Assembly (NCBI GenBank): GCA_022647615.1
Contig: JALCKZ010000001.1
Location: 856,178-920,177, forward strand
Source: Bacteroidales bacterium
GTDB taxonomy: Bacteria; Bacteroidota; Bacteroidia; Bacteroidales; UBA932
Direction: 5' to 3'
DNA length: 64,000 nucleotides
Shown: positions 28,466 through 37,507 of the stretch, piece by piece
Position numbering within the stretch: the first letter of the stretch is position 1
Layout of the letters: the number at the start of each line of letters is the position of its first letter
Made by a program: the position numbers and the translations under genes
The notes under the pieces: model-generated
The model's input: the letters and a program-made list of their open reading frames with translations, nothing else
Told to the model about the DNA's origin: nothing
Databases searched by the model: none

Positions 28466-30202
28466 ATGAAGAACAGTAAGAAAGGACAATCAGAGAAGAT
28501 TGGACTATTCAGCAAGAAGTTTTTAAAAGTTGCACTTGTCATTATTTCAGTCGGTTTGCTTTGCGGTTTTATTAGCGGCAAACCTTTAAACAGTGTTGTT
28601 TCCGTTAAGGAGAATGTAACTGAATCACAACAAGCTGCACAGAAAAATCAAGTAGCCCAGAAGCGTTCGTCAAATCCGGCTGCACAAGATGTTGAGAAAA
28701 CGGTTGAGGCCAGCAAGGCTGAGGCTGCCGCTAACGCGGGTTCTGCAGAGATGACAAAAGCTCAGTCAGATTCTTTGGAACTGGCTAAGTTTAAGGCAAA
28801 TGCGGACAGTACAAAACTGGCGGCCCAGGCGCAGCAAGATTCTATAAAGATTTCGCTTGCAAAAAGAAAGGCTCAGTTTGCACAAATACTTCAGAAGAAA
28901 CAGCTTGTATTTAGCTGGAAATCAATTGGCAAGGGTATCCTTGGAATAGCTTTGATAATTTTCATAGCATGGATTTGTTCAACTGACCGTAAAAAAATAA
29001 ATTGGAAAACGGTGGGAATGGCTCTGCTGCTGCAGTTTATAGTTGCGTTCTCCGTGCTGATGTTCCCTGCTGTTCAGGTATTTTTTGAGTACATGGGCAA
29101 ATGCTTTGTGGCGGTTTTGGACTGGACAAAAGCGGGTTCCAACTTCCTGTTTGGACCGTTGCTGGATCAGACAAAAATTGGATACATATTTGTTTTCCAA
29201 ATATTGCCGACAATCATATTCTTCTCCGCTCTGACTAGCTTGTTCTTCTATCTTGGTATTCTTCAGAAGGTTGTATGGTTCATGGGCTGGTGCCTGACAA
29301 AACTTATGAGTATTTCCGGCGCAGAGTCATTGTCTTGCGCAGGCAATATTTTCTTAGGTCAGACAGAGGCGCCTTTGATGGTAAAAGAGTACATACCAAG
29401 GATGAGCCGTTCTGAACTTATGCTTGTTATGGTTTCCGGAATGGCGACAATGGCAGGCGGCGTTCTTGCTGCTTATATTGCAATGCTTGGATGCGGCGAC
29501 CCTGTTATGACAGTTGAATTTGCAAAGCACTTGCTGAGCGCATCTGTAATGGCCGCTCCCGGCGCTATTGCAATGGCAAAAATATTAAAGCCTGAGACTG
29601 AGCCAATTGACAACTCCGTTGAAGTTACCAAGGAGAAACTTGGAGATAATGTGCTGGATGCAATTTCCCGCGGAACAACTCAGGGACTTAAACTTGCAGC
29701 AAACGTTGCGGCAATGCTTCTTGTATTTTATGCATTGATAGCGGGTGTCAATTATATCTTGAACATCATAAGCTTCCCTGCATTTGACCGCTGGCTTACT
29801 GTATTTTCACACGGAAGATATACTGACCTGACGCTGCAATGCATTCTTTCTTACCTGTTTACTCCTGTCATTTGGTTGACTGGAGTTCCTACTGCAGATC
29901 TTGGTCTTGTAGGAAGATTGCTTGGTGAAAAATTAATTCTTACAGAATTTATTGGATATCAGAGTTTGACAACTATGTTGCAAACAAGCGTATTTACATC
30001 TGCTAAATCTATCATCATGGCAACTTACGTGCTTTGCGGATTTGCAAACTTTGCATCTATCGGAATTATAATAGGCGGAGTTGGAGGAATGGCGCCAAAC
30101 AAACAATCCATACTTGGAGAGTACGGATTCCGCGCACTGCTTGGAGCCACATTTGTGGCGCTTATTTCTGCTGCAATGGTGGGGATGTTCCTGGCGGAGT
30201 AA
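28466..30202 (+). CDS. Concentrative nucleoside transporter (NupC family) with N-terminal extension
   Basis: 578 residues. From about residue 160 the sequence is a CNT transporter that imports nucleosides with H+ or Na+: GNIFLGQTEAPLMVKEYI, SELMLVMVSGMATMAGGVLAAYI, and SVMAAPGAIAMAKI. The first 155 residues are extra, with a membrane segment (about 20–38) and a Gln/Ala/Lys-rich helical stretch with coiled-coil character. CNT proteins are normally about 400 residues. Confidence 0.88.
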   Translation: MKNSKKGQSEKIGLFSKKFLKVALVIISVGLLCGFISGKPLNSVVSVKENVTESQQAAQKNQVAQKRSSNPAAQDVEKTVEASKAEAAANAGSAEMTKAQSDSLELAKFKANADSTKLAAQAQQDSIKISLAKRKAQFAQILQKKQLVFSWKSIGKGILGIALIIFIAWICSTDRKKINWKTVGMALLLQFIVAFSVLMFPAVQVFFEYMGKCFVAVLDWTKAGSNFLFGPLLDQTKIGYIFVFQILPTIIFFSALTSLFFYLGILQKVVWFMGWCLTKLMSISGAESLSCAGNIFLGQTEAPLMVKEYIPRMSRSELMLVMVSGMATMAGGVLAAYIAMLGCGDPVMTVEFAKHLLSASVMAAPGAIAMAKILKPETEPIDNSVEVTKEKLGDNVLDAISRGTTQGLKLAANVAAMLLVFYALIAGVNYILNIISFPAFDRWLTVFSHGRYTDLTLQCILSYLFTPVIWLTGVPTADLGLVGRLLGEKLILTEFIGYQSLTTMLQTSVFTSAKSIIMATYVLCGFANFASIGIIIGGVGGMAPNKQSILGEYGFRALLGATFVALISAAMVGMFLAE

Positions 30203-30245
30203 TCCGGAGCAATCCACGGCGTTACAAAGAAAAATATAACATACT

Positions 30246-31592
30246 ATGTCTAACTATAAGTCACTTAGCATAATGAGATTGGGTTCAGTCTCATTATGTT
30301 TTTTTATGTTCTTCTCTTTTGCTTTTTCAGCCGCTGCGCAGGCAAAGCATTCTACATCTGCGGCCGTGCAGACTTTATCAGCCACCGCGCAAGCACAACA
30401 AAAAACTGTCGGGAACTCAAAGAAGTTTACTGTGACTGCAAAAATTGCGGGCATGCAAAAAGGTGATACACTGCGTTTTTCTGAGATTATTCTGCCCGGC
30501 TGGGGAAACAAATTTTCTTTTGATGTTGTTGCGCAAAAGGACGGTTATGCTTTTTACAGCGGCAGCCACTCCCATGACCAATTGTATTTAATTGAGTATT
30601 ATCCTGTAGATAAGAAAGTTGCTGCATCAGATAGGAAGGGCAAAGAAATTTTAATCAGCGACGGCAACTATACTTTGAGCGGTGATAGGGAGTCAATTTA
30701 TTACTGTGTGGCGGGAGGAAAAACTTATGATGCTGAACTCTCAAAAATATTAATTGCCAGGGACTCTTTGTCCTCTCTGCGTGGTGGGCTGGCTAAAAAA
30801 ATTATTAACGCGTTTGCAGAAAAGGATACTGTGAATGCACAGAAATTTATTGGGGAGTTCAATGGATTCGGATATTACCATAAAGCTGATAATGAGAGAA
30901 TTGAAGCGCAGATGAAGAAGTATGTTGCAACGCACGGAAATGAATTTTGCGCGCTTGGAATTTTGAAAGATTCTTACAAGCCGTATGAGGAGTTGCGCGG
31001 AAGGTATGATAGTCTTTCACGTGCAGGCAAACAGAGCCATTATGGAAAACAAGTGGCATCTCTGTTGCAAAAAATGGAGGCGGTAAATGTTGGTAAAACC
31101 GCACCTGATTTTGAGATAACGGTTGCGGACAAATCAACGGCTGTTGCTGCGGGTAATTCAAGTAAGCCAGTAACTTACAGATTGTCAAACTTTAAAGGTA
31201 AGTATGTTTTGATTTATCATTACGGACTTTGCCCAGGGACATTCCAGATAGATTCCAGCGTCATAGACTTGTATAAGAAGCACTCAGATAAACTGGTTGT
31301 TATAGGTATCACAGATTCTTATGCTCAGTTGCGCCGCACTTTGAAAAACACATCTCCTGATGACAGCATGGGAAATATAAATGTGAAAGGCATGATTACT
31401 GAACTGCTTAATCACCCTTGGCCCGTTGATGCAGAAGTTGCGGAAGCAAACAATAAAGCTCTGATTGACAGCTATTTCTTGCAGGGGCTTCCATATTTTG
31501 TCTTTATATCTCCCGACGGGAAAATCCTTGCCCGCAGCATCGGCAACGCAGCTTTTAACGCTGCCTCAGAGGAACTGAACCGCAGTTTATGA
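30246..31592 (+). CDS. Thioredoxin-fold (AhpC/TSA–TlpA-like) exported protein
   Basis: 448 residues. A signal peptide (to about residue 30, ending AAAQA) is followed by a β-rich domain resembling the DUF4369 region of Bacteroidetes TlpA-like proteins. The C-terminal thioredoxin fold begins near residue 285 (VGKTAPDFEI). The active-site loop reads YGLCPGTFQ, with only one cysteine, so it is not a CxxC oxidoreductase and could be a one-cysteine peroxiredoxin-like enzyme. A 9-mer copy just after the signal peptide encodes KTVGN. Confidence 0.75.
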   Translation: MSNYKSLSIMRLGSVSLCFFMFFSFAFSAAAQAKHSTSAAVQTLSATAQAQQKTVGNSKKFTVTAKIAGMQKGDTLRFSEIILPGWGNKFSFDVVAQKDGYAFYSGSHSHDQLYLIEYYPVDKKVAASDRKGKEILISDGNYTLSGDRESIYYCVAGGKTYDAELSKILIARDSLSSLRGGLAKKIINAFAEKDTVNAQKFIGEFNGFGYYHKADNERIEAQMKKYVATHGNEFCALGILKDSYKPYEELRGRYDSLSRAGKQSHYGKQVASLLQKMEAVNVGKTAPDFEITVADKSTAVAAGNSSKPVTYRLSNFKGKYVLIYHYGLCPGTFQIDSSVIDLYKKHSDKLVVIGITDSYAQLRRTLKNTSPDDSMGNINVKGMITELLNHPWPVDAEVAEANNKALIDSYFLQGLPYFVFISPDGKILARSIGNAAFNAASEELNRSL

Positions 31593-31600
31593 AAAAATTA

Positions 31601-31632
31601 TTTGGTTTATAAAATAAACCGCTTTATATTTG
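31601..31632 (+). promoter_or_regulatory. Bacteroides-type promoter upstream of the membrane protein gene
   Basis: TTTG at 31601–31604, 20 bp, TATATTTG at 31625–31632. Transcription would start near 31640, leaving a leader of about 65 nt that contains a hairpin with a T-run. Confidence 0.7.
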
Positions 31633-31642
31633 CAGCATGAAA

Positions 31643-31683
31643 CGGAGATGATAACGGCCGGCGTTTCTCTCCGCTTCTTTTTA
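31643..31683 (+). terminator. Hairpin with T-run in the leader of the membrane protein gene
   Basis: CGGAGA (31643–31648) pairs with TCTCCG (31668–31673), a GGCCGGC-rich stretch sits in the loop, and a T-rich run follows. It could be the terminator of the preceding gene or an attenuator, since it lies downstream of a promoter. Confidence 0.45.
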
Positions 31684-31705
31684 ACCAGTTTATTTTTAAC
31701 AAATT

Positions 31706-32416
31706 ATGGAAGAAAAAACAATTATGGACAATCAATGTCCAAAAACTTCTATGGATGACAAACCTCTAAATGAGAAGGAAAGTTTGGAGCTTATTTCTAA
31801 AATGATTCTAACAAGCAAAAAAAATTTAGAAGTAGGGGATGGTAACAGTTTTCTTTACTGGGGCTATTTTACCGCCGCATTATCTATTGTGATATTTACA
31901 CTCTTAATTATTACTCACAATAATATGTGGAATTGGTGCTGGATACTAATGTTTTGTTTGCAGGGATATATGGAAAGATGGTATAAAAAGCATCCGCGCA
32001 AAGTTGTGACTTATACGGATAAGGTTGTTGGTAAGGTCTGGATAATAATGAGTTACATGTTTCTACTGTCCGTGGTTGTTCTTGGATTGTTCAGTATTTT
32101 TGGCGCGGATGATTTCTTTAATGTTCCAGGTGCAGCTTATCATGGGCAGCATTTTCTGATGGCTACTATGATGCCACTTTCATTATTGTTCGCGGGTATA
32201 GGAGTGTCAATTACCGGTATAATAATTAAAGAAAAATCTTTAACATATACTCCAATAATTGCTTTTGTATTAGCATTTTATATGCTTTTTGAAATAATGC
32301 TAAGCCATTCTCTGATGGTCTATGATGTTCTGCTGTTTGGACTCTCTTTTGTTGTGATGATGGTTGTTCCCGGTCACATTCTTGTTCATAAGGCAAGGCA
32401 AAACACTAATAATTAA
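31706..32416 (+). CDS. Multi-pass membrane protein of unknown function
   Basis: 236 residues with a soluble N-terminus of about 50 residues, then hydrophobic segments at about 50–70, 72–92, 110–135, 150–172, 178–198 and 204–225. I do not recognise a catalytic motif. It is followed by a small winged-helix regulator, a pairing I know from Bacteroidetes genomes, which suggests the regulator controls or works with it. Confidence 0.7.
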   Translation: MEEKTIMDNQCPKTSMDDKPLNEKESLELISKMILTSKKNLEVGDGNSFLYWGYFTAALSIVIFTLLIITHNNMWNWCWILMFCLQGYMERWYKKHPRKVVTYTDKVVGKVWIIMSYMFLLSVVVLGLFSIFGADDFFNVPGAAYHGQHFLMATMMPLSLLFAGIGVSITGIIIKEKSLTYTPIIAFVLAFYMLFEIMLSHSLMVYDVLLFGLSFVVMMVVPGHILVHKARQNTNN

Positions 32417-32464
32417 AGGATTGTGCAGGTATTAAATAGCAGCAGCGCAAAAAGAGATTAAGAA

Positions 32465-32752
32465 ATGATGTTGAAAGAATTAGATCCGCTTCTTCACTCG
32501 CAGCTTAGGCTCGCGATAGTTTCTATCCTCATGAATGTGGAAGAAGCAGACTTTGTATATCTAAAAGAGAAAACAGACGCAACTGCCGGCAATCTTAGCG
32601 TGCAGTTGGATAAACTCTCTGAGGCAAAGTATATTAGCATAAAGAAAGAATTTGTCGGGAAAAAAACCAGGACCACCTGCAAGATGACTGAAAAAGGTAA
32701 AAAAGCCTTTGAGAGCTATGTGGATGCTCTCAAAGGCTACGTTAAATTTTGA
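32465..32752 (+). CDS. Winged helix-turn-helix transcriptional regulator
   Basis: 95 residues, a single wHTH domain: LHSQLRLAIVSILMNVEEAD, recognition helix around TAGNLSVQLDKLSEAKYI, and a basic wing GKKTRTTCKMTEKGKKAF. This matches the ArsR/MarR-like HTH_34 group that lacks a sensor domain. Start could be 32465 or the adjacent ATG at 32468. It lies 48 bp after the membrane protein gene. Confidence 0.82.
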   Translation: MMLKELDPLLHSQLRLAIVSILMNVEEADFVYLKEKTDATAGNLSVQLDKLSEAKYISIKKEFVGKKTRTTCKMTEKGKKAFESYVDALKGYVKF

Positions 32753-32766
32753 AAGTTGCTATTGCT

Positions 32767-32840
32767 AGCTGAGTACAACTTTCCAGTTCAGTACAATTTG
32801 CTAGCTCTGTACAACTTGCTTCTCCAGTTCTATACATCTT
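32767..32840 (-). repeat. Degenerate tandem repeat over the 3' end of ric
   Basis: Four copies of a 15-bp block of the form AGYTSWGTACAAYTT begin at 32767, 32785, 32803 and 32826. Two lie within the last codons of the ric gene and two beyond its stop, as if the gene's tail had been duplicated. Confidence 0.6.
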
Positions 32841-33376
32841 GGGAAAATTATGTTGTTCTCAAGATGTATATGTTCAAAGAGAGCGTTTGCAAACTTTTCT
32901 AACTCTGTCATCAGCAGGCGATAAGCGGGGCAAGCACCTTTTGGCACTTCAAAATTGTTTGTCAGCTTTATGATGCGGGCATATCTCTCCTCTTCTCCGT
33001 CGTGATCTGAAACCATGACACTTATTGGGTTTTCTATGGTTCCGCAATGAATCTGCTCTATCTTTTTGCTGTTCTCAGATGCCTCATAAAGTTCAAAAAG
33101 GTATGGGTACAGAACCTGGTCCTCTTTTGTAAGATGCGTTTCCAAATCTTGCAAGGATTGATTTACAAGTTCGTAGACTTCAACCAATTCCGGGTGTTCA
33201 TTCCCGTGCTTGTCTTTTACCTTTGCAGCAATTTGCAATAGTTTTGGACCATTTGTGCGTATTCCCTTGTGGTGAACTTTGAGCACATACTCCATCAGCA
33301 AATCCAGCGGCCATTTTGCAAAAGGCACAGAGGATGTAAGAGCTGCATACTTATATTTTATATCTAAACTGCTCAT
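32801..33376 (-). CDS. ric: Hemerythrin-like di-iron protein RIC/YtfE family
   Basis: 191 residues of the hemerythrin-like four-helix fold. Iron ligands are offered by VLKVHHKGIR, THLTKEDQVLYPYLFELYE, VSDHDGEEE and LFEHIHLENNIIFPR. The N-terminal ScdA domain is missing. RIC proteins repair iron–sulphur clusters after nitric-oxide or oxidative damage. The start codon lies 1 bp past the hcp stop, so the two are co-transcribed as a nitrosative-stress unit. Confidence 0.88.
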   Translation of the reverse strand: MSSLDIKYKYAALTSSVPFAKWPLDLLMEYVLKVHHKGIRTNGPKLLQIAAKVKDKHGNEHPELVEVYELVNQSLQDLETHLTKEDQVLYPYLFELYEASENSKKIEQIHCGTIENPISVMVSDHDGEEERYARIIKLTNNFEVPKGACPAYRLLMTELEKFANALFEHIHLENNIIFPRCIELEKQVVQS

Positions 33377-33377
33377 G

Positions 33378-35033
33378 TTATTTTGTTATTCCAAATATTT
33401 TCAAATCTTCATCAACGGTTCCAATTCCTGCAATTCCAAAATTGTCTACAAGAACTTTTGCAACGTTTGGTGATAAAAATGCAGGCAATGTCGGGCCAAG
33501 GTGAATGTTCTTAACTCCAAGATACAGAAGCGCCAGCAGCACTATTACCGCCTTCTGCTCATACCAGGCAATGTTATAAACTATCGGGAGCTTATTAACA
33601 TCATCAAGTCCAAATACCTCTTTAAGCTTAAGAGCTATTACTGCAAGTGAGTAACTATCATTGCATTGGCCTGCATCCAATACGCGTGGTATGCCGTTGA
33701 TATCTCCAAGATTCAGCTTATTATATTTATACTTTGCGCACCCGGCGGTAAGAATCACGCAATCTTTTGGAAGAGCTTTTGCAAACTCCGTGTAGTATTC
33801 ACGATTTTTCATCCTGCCGTCACAACCCGCCATTACAATGAACTTGCGGATTGCTCCGGACTTAACTGCGTCAACAACTTTATCTGCAAGTGCAAGTACC
33901 TGATTATGAGCAAATCCTCCAACTATTTCTCCGGACTCCAGTGCAACGGGAGCTTTGCAGGTTTTTGCAAGTGCAATAACTTCTGAGAAATCTTTGTGTC
34001 CGTTCTCATCCGTTTCTATATGCTTGCATCCAGGGAACCCGGTTGAATTGCTTGTAAACATTCTGCTCTTATACACAGCATTTTCCATTGGCGGAACAAT
34101 GCAGTTTGTTGTAAATACAATTGGACCGTTAAACTGTGCAAACTCCTCTCTCTGCTTCCACCATGCGTTGCCGTAGTTGCCAATAAAATGTTTGTATTTT
34201 TTGAATGCAGGATAGTAGTGAGCCGGTAGCATTTCTCCGTGAGTGTAAACGTCAACTCCCGTTCCCTCAGTCTGTTCCAGCAGCTGCTCAATATCACGCA
34301 AATCATGTCCGCTAATTAAAATTCCCGGGTTGGTGCCAACTCCAAGATTAACTTTTGTAATCTCCGGATTGCCGTAACGGGTGGTGTTTGCCTTATCCAA
34401 TAGGGCCATAGCATCAACGCCAAACTTTCCTGTCTGCATTACAAGCTTTACAAGCTCATCTGCCGTCATGCTCTTTGTAGCCATCTGAGCAATAGCAGAT
34501 TGTGTAAAAGCGTGAATGCTGTCTTCATTAAATCCGAGACGAATAGCGTGCTCATGATATGCGGCCATTCCTTTTAATCCATACAATACAAGCTCTTTAA
34601 GAGAACGCAAATCTTCATTTTGTTCTCTTAATACGCCTACTGTCTTAGCTTTCTCTAAATAATCTTTCTCCTCTCCCTTCCATGTAATCTCATCAACCTG
34701 AGGAACTTCTATGTTCTCTTGCTTAGCTGCGGCCAGCAATTCATTTCTAATAGCAAATCCCTTTTTTACTCTCAATAGTAAACTTGCGTCATCAAAGTTT
34801 GCATTTGTGATTGTTGAGAAAAGTGCATCCGTTACAAACAGATTCACCTTTTGGTCTATCTTATAACCCCCTGTTCTTAAGGCATCTGCTACAATCGAGA
34901 CACCCCTTACTGCAAACAATAAAATATCAATTGCAGATGAGGTAGAAGCGCGTTTTCCGCATACGCCGGCAAATGTACATCCAATACCCTTTGCTGTTTC
35001 CTGGCACTGATAACAAAACATACTATTTTCCAT
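33378..35033 (-). CDS. hcp: Hydroxylamine reductase / hybrid cluster protein
   Basis: 551 residues. The N-terminal cysteines of the first cluster are present in [15 protein letters not shown] followed by GVCGK. Hybrid-cluster ligands are visible in [30 protein letters not shown] and AGQCNDSYS. Hcp is linked to NO detoxification and S-nitrosylation in anaerobes. It forms an operon with ric and is divergent from a Crp/Fnr regulator across a 110-bp gap containing a palindrome. Confidence 0.95.
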   Translation of the reverse strand: MENSMFCYQCQETAKGIGCTFAGVCGKRASTSSAIDILLFAVRGVSIVADALRTGGYKIDQKVNLFVTDALFSTITNANFDDASLLLRVKKGFAIRNELLAAAKQENIEVPQVDEITWKGEEKDYLEKAKTVGVLREQNEDLRSLKELVLYGLKGMAAYHEHAIRLGFNEDSIHAFTQSAIAQMATKSMTADELVKLVMQTGKFGVDAMALLDKANTTRYGNPEITKVNLGVGTNPGILISGHDLRDIEQLLEQTEGTGVDVYTHGEMLPAHYYPAFKKYKHFIGNYGNAWWKQREEFAQFNGPIVFTTNCIVPPMENAVYKSRMFTSNSTGFPGCKHIETDENGHKDFSEVIALAKTCKAPVALESGEIVGGFAHNQVLALADKVVDAVKSGAIRKFIVMAGCDGRMKNREYYTEFAKALPKDCVILTAGCAKYKYNKLNLGDINGIPRVLDAGQCNDSYSLAVIALKLKEVFGLDDVNKLPIVYNIAWYEQKAVIVLLALLYLGVKNIHLGPTLPAFLSPNVAKVLVDNFGIAGIGTVDEDLKIFGITK

Positions 35034-35078
35034 AATCTTATTTTTTTAAAAAGTTATTCTTTAAATTTGTTTGTAGTA

Positions 35079-35086
35079 CAAAAGTA
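35079..35086 (-). promoter_or_regulatory. −7 box of hcp
   Basis: Minus-strand TACTTTTG (TAnnTTTG). There is no TTTG at −33. Instead the palindrome at 35107–35124 is centred about 40 bp upstream of the expected start point, as in activator-dependent promoters. Confidence 0.6.
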
Positions 35087-35106
35087 TGCTGTCGGGAATA
35101 AGAAAA

Positions 35107-35124
35107 GCGTAACCTTTGTTACGC
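35107..35124. promoter_or_regulatory. Probable Crp/Fnr-type operator between hcp and its regulator
   Basis: Perfect dyad GCGTAAC-CTTT-GTTACGC. Size and symmetry fit a Crp/Fnr dimer site. It lies near −40 for hcp and close to the start of the divergent regulator gene, so it could activate one and repress the other. Confidence 0.7.
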
Positions 35125-35143
35125 AGGCAAAAATTTTTTTGCA

Positions 35144-35761
35144 ATGATTGATTTTGATGAAATAACTGGTACAGAGGTATTTAAGGGATGCTCTAAGAAA
35201 GAGACCGTAGAATTTCTTAAAAAATGTTCACTTAAAGAGGAATATTATAAGACCGGAGATTTTATAGCAATGCAGGATGATACTTGCTCCTCTTTATACT
35301 TGCTTACAGAGGGAAATATTATTGCTAAAATGACAAATGAAGAGGGGAAGGAGGTTATAATTGACCACTTGAAATCTCCTGATATCCTGGCACCTGCGTT
35401 TATCTTTGGGAGTGAGAATTATTTTCCCGTCTCATTACAGGCTGAAAACGACTGCAAGCTTTACGCTCTTTCCAGAGAGGACTTCCTTAAAATCATGGAG
35501 GCAGATTCAACTGTATTGCGTAACTTCTTGAGAATCATTTCAGATCGCAGTGAGTTTTTAAGCAGAAAAGTTAATGAATTCGCTTTGCAAAACTTGACAG
35601 AAAGAATCATTACATATCTTAAATTCCAGAGAAAAATCTCCAACGTTCAAGACGTGGCCTTTATCTTTGGTGTTGCAAGGCCCTCACTATCAAGGGCTAT
35701 ATCTATGCTCGCAGAAAAGGGCGTAATCAAAAAAACCGATGAGGGGTATGTGCTGAGTTAA
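35144..35761 (+). CDS. Crp/Fnr-family regulator (HcpR-like)
   Basis: 205 residues: a cyclic-nucleotide-binding-type β-roll (about 20–130, YYKTGDFIAMQDDTCSSLYLLTEG) and a C-terminal wHTH with VARPSLSRAISMLAEKGVI. No FNR cluster cysteines are arranged at the N-terminus. Its divergence from hcp–ric suggests a role like HcpR, the NO-responsive regulator known in anaerobes. The specific name is inferred from context. Confidence 0.85.
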   Translation: MIDFDEITGTEVFKGCSKKETVEFLKKCSLKEEYYKTGDFIAMQDDTCSSLYLLTEGNIIAKMTNEEGKEVIIDHLKSPDILAPAFIFGSENYFPVSLQAENDCKLYALSREDFLKIMEADSTVLRNFLRIISDRSEFLSRKVNEFALQNLTERIITYLKFQRKISNVQDVAFIFGVARPSLSRAISMLAEKGVIKKTDEGYVLS

Positions 35762-35772
35762 CTCCTTCAGTG

Positions 35773-36132
35773 TCAACCTAGCTTCTTCTCAATGACGTCT
35801 TTCAAAATAAGTGCGTGATTTTTAGGAGCTTTGGAGGCATAGAGCAAAGTGACCGTATTGTATCCTGCAGCGCGCCAGCCCTGAATTAAACTGTCGAGAG
35901 CTTCAGAATGTTCCAGCATTTTTTTATAGCTTTTGCGGAAGGCATCCCAATTATTCTCCATGTCTGCGTGAAATGTTTTCCTCATCTCATCCGTGGGAGT
36001 AATCTCTTTTGCCCAGTAATTCATTAAGTTAGGACTTTTCTTAACTCCGCGCGGCCAAAGTTTATCTACCAGGACCCTGTAACCGTCATCCTCTGCGGGA
36101 GCATCATAAATACGTTTTAGTTTTATGTTCAT
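35773..36132 (-). CDS. DUF488 family protein
   Basis: 119 residues: KRIYDAPAEDDGYRVLVDKLWPRGVKK at the start and TLLYASKAPKNHALILKDVI near the end, the signature of the YeaO-like DUF488 family. Function is unknown. It lies 8 bp downstream of the thiamine pyrophosphokinase gene on the same strand. Confidence 0.85.
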   Translation of the reverse strand: MNIKLKRIYDAPAEDDGYRVLVDKLWPRGVKKSPNLMNYWAKEITPTDEMRKTFHADMENNWDAFRKSYKKMLEHSEALDSLIQGWRAAGYNTVTLLYASKAPKNHALILKDVIEKKLG

Positions 36133-36140
36133 ATCGGATG

Positions 36141-37016
36141 TTAGAATTTTCTGAAAATAAGAACCTTTGCGGGATGATTGAATTTTAATAAAGCATTACT
36201 TTCCGCAAACTCATTGAGCGTGGCCTTCCACCACATATCAAACTTCACATTATCAAGCGGATATACTAATCCCTTAGATTTAATGCGCAGTGTTGGATCA
36301 AATGCAAAAAATGAGATTTGCTCACCTTTCTTTTGTGACGCCAAACTTCTTGGTCGCCCTGTGATTTTAAAGCTGTCCAGGTAAGGGATGAAGGTGCCGT
36401 AATCTGTTATTATCTCGACAGTTATATTGTATGGATCACCTTTATCTGTTTTGAGTTTTTTATTACCTGTAGTTGCTTTGGCAGAGAAGTTCTGTTTAAG
36501 CACCTCTGCGTAATCTGCAAGCAATGAGATGTTCCCAAGCGTGTGATCTTCCCTTTTGCCAGTTGCCCCAAGAATTATAATCTTGTATTGTGTTTGTAAT
36601 GAGCTATTTGCGCGTGCCGACTTTGTGGTAGTAGCGTTTTCAGCTTTTGACTTTGCAATAGCATCATTTGCTATTTTTGCAGCCCCTGCCTCTTCTTTGA
36701 CTAGTTGCAGCGCAAACTCAAACGCCTTAGTCTGGTCATTGTTCTTCTGGCTGGAATTTTTGTGAATGAGTTTCTTGTATTTTTTCTGGTTGGCTGCGGA
36801 CAAAGTGTCCATATCTCCAACAATATAATCTGGTGTAAATCTGTTTTTGGCAAGATTAACCACGGTCCCGTCACAGGCAATGATTATCCCATTGCGCTTG
36901 CCGGCAGAATTGCTTTTGCTTGGCGCGCCCCCGGCTGCATCCCGCAAAACTTTAAGCGGCTGTTTTGCAGTGGGAAAGTCTCCGTCACAAACAATAATTA
37001 TGTTCTTCTGTTTCAT
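36141..37016 (-). CDS. thiN: Thiamine pyrophosphokinase
   Basis: 291 residues; usual length is about 210. Catalytic motifs: IIACDGTVVNL, DYIVGDMDTL, KNNDQTKAFEFAL and GATGKREDHTLGNISLL. It converts thiamine to thiamine diphosphate. The extra length is in low-complexity insertions, notably Lys/Ala/Thr/Ser-rich residues at about 112–142 between the DQTKA motif and the next strand, and near 172–182. No thiamine riboswitch is seen upstream. Confidence 0.85.
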   Translation of the reverse strand: MKQKNIIIVCDGDFPTAKQPLKVLRDAAGGAPSKSNSAGKRNGIIIACDGTVVNLAKNRFTPDYIVGDMDTLSAANQKKYKKLIHKNSSQKNNDQTKAFEFALQLVKEEAGAAKIANDAIAKSKAENATTTKSARANSSLQTQYKIIILGATGKREDHTLGNISLLADYAEVLKQNFSAKATTGNKKLKTDKGDPYNITVEIITDYGTFIPYLDSFKITGRPRSLASQKKGEQISFFAFDPTLRIKSKGLVYPLDNVKFDMWWKATLNEFAESNALLKFNHPAKVLIFRKF

Positions 37017-37059
37017 CTTAGATAAATCAAAGGTATTCCACTTTTATTTGTTATCAAAA

Positions 37060-37090
37060 TTTGGATATTTGAATATTGTTCGTAAATTTG
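37060..37090 (+). promoter_or_regulatory. Promoter of the arsR module
   Basis: TTTG at 37060–37063, exactly 19 bp, TAAATTTG at 37083–37090: a full consensus match. The −7 box is the spacer of an operator dyad. Confidence 0.85.
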
Positions 37091-37099
37091 CGAACAATA
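37074..37099. promoter_or_regulatory. ArsR-type operator over the −7 box
   Basis: Perfect inverted repeat TATTGTTCG (37074–37082) and CGAACAATA (37091–37099) separated by the 8-bp −7 element. Binding here would block RNA polymerase. Related half-sites recur before the next gene. Confidence 0.85.
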
Positions 37100-37165
37100 A
37101 GATGTGTTAGAGTTGCTGACAAACATTGTTAAAAGCTTGTAACCACTTAGTAATTAAATAAGCTC

Positions 37166-37492
37166 ATGAATAAGAACAAGAAATATACGGAGCAGCAAGA
37201 GAAGCTGGCAAAGTTTGCAAAGGCATTGGGACATCCTGCGCGTATTGCAATTTTAGATTTCCTGGCTAAACGTGATACTTGTTTCTTTGGCGGCATTAAT
37301 GATGAGCTTCCAATTGCAAAGGCAACTGTTTCTCAGCATCTCAAAGAGTTGAAAAATGCAGGCTTAATCCAGGGAGAGATAGAGGGGCCAAAAGTGAAGT
37401 ATTGTATTAATAGAGATAATTGGGCGCTTGCAAAGCAAGTTTTTGGAGAGTTCTTTTGCAATTGCCAAAAGAAGAAGGGCGGGTGCTGCTAA
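37166..37492 (+). CDS. arsR: ArsR-family metalloregulator
   Basis: 108 residues, one wHTH domain: KALGHPARIAILDFL, recognition helix IAKATVSQHLKELKNAGLIQG and a C-terminal NCQKKKGGCC. Cysteines at about residue 33 (RDTCFF) and in the C-terminal cluster may bind the effector. It is the first gene of a three-gene module with a thiol protein and a permease. I expect autorepression through the dyad upstream. The effector (arsenic or another thiophilic compound) is inferred. Confidence 0.87.
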   Translation: MNKNKKYTEQQEKLAKFAKALGHPARIAILDFLAKRDTCFFGGINDELPIAKATVSQHLKELKNAGLIQGEIEGPKVKYCINRDNWALAKQVFGEFFCNCQKKKGGCC

Positions 37493-37507
37493 ATTTTTTT
37501 AGTTATG

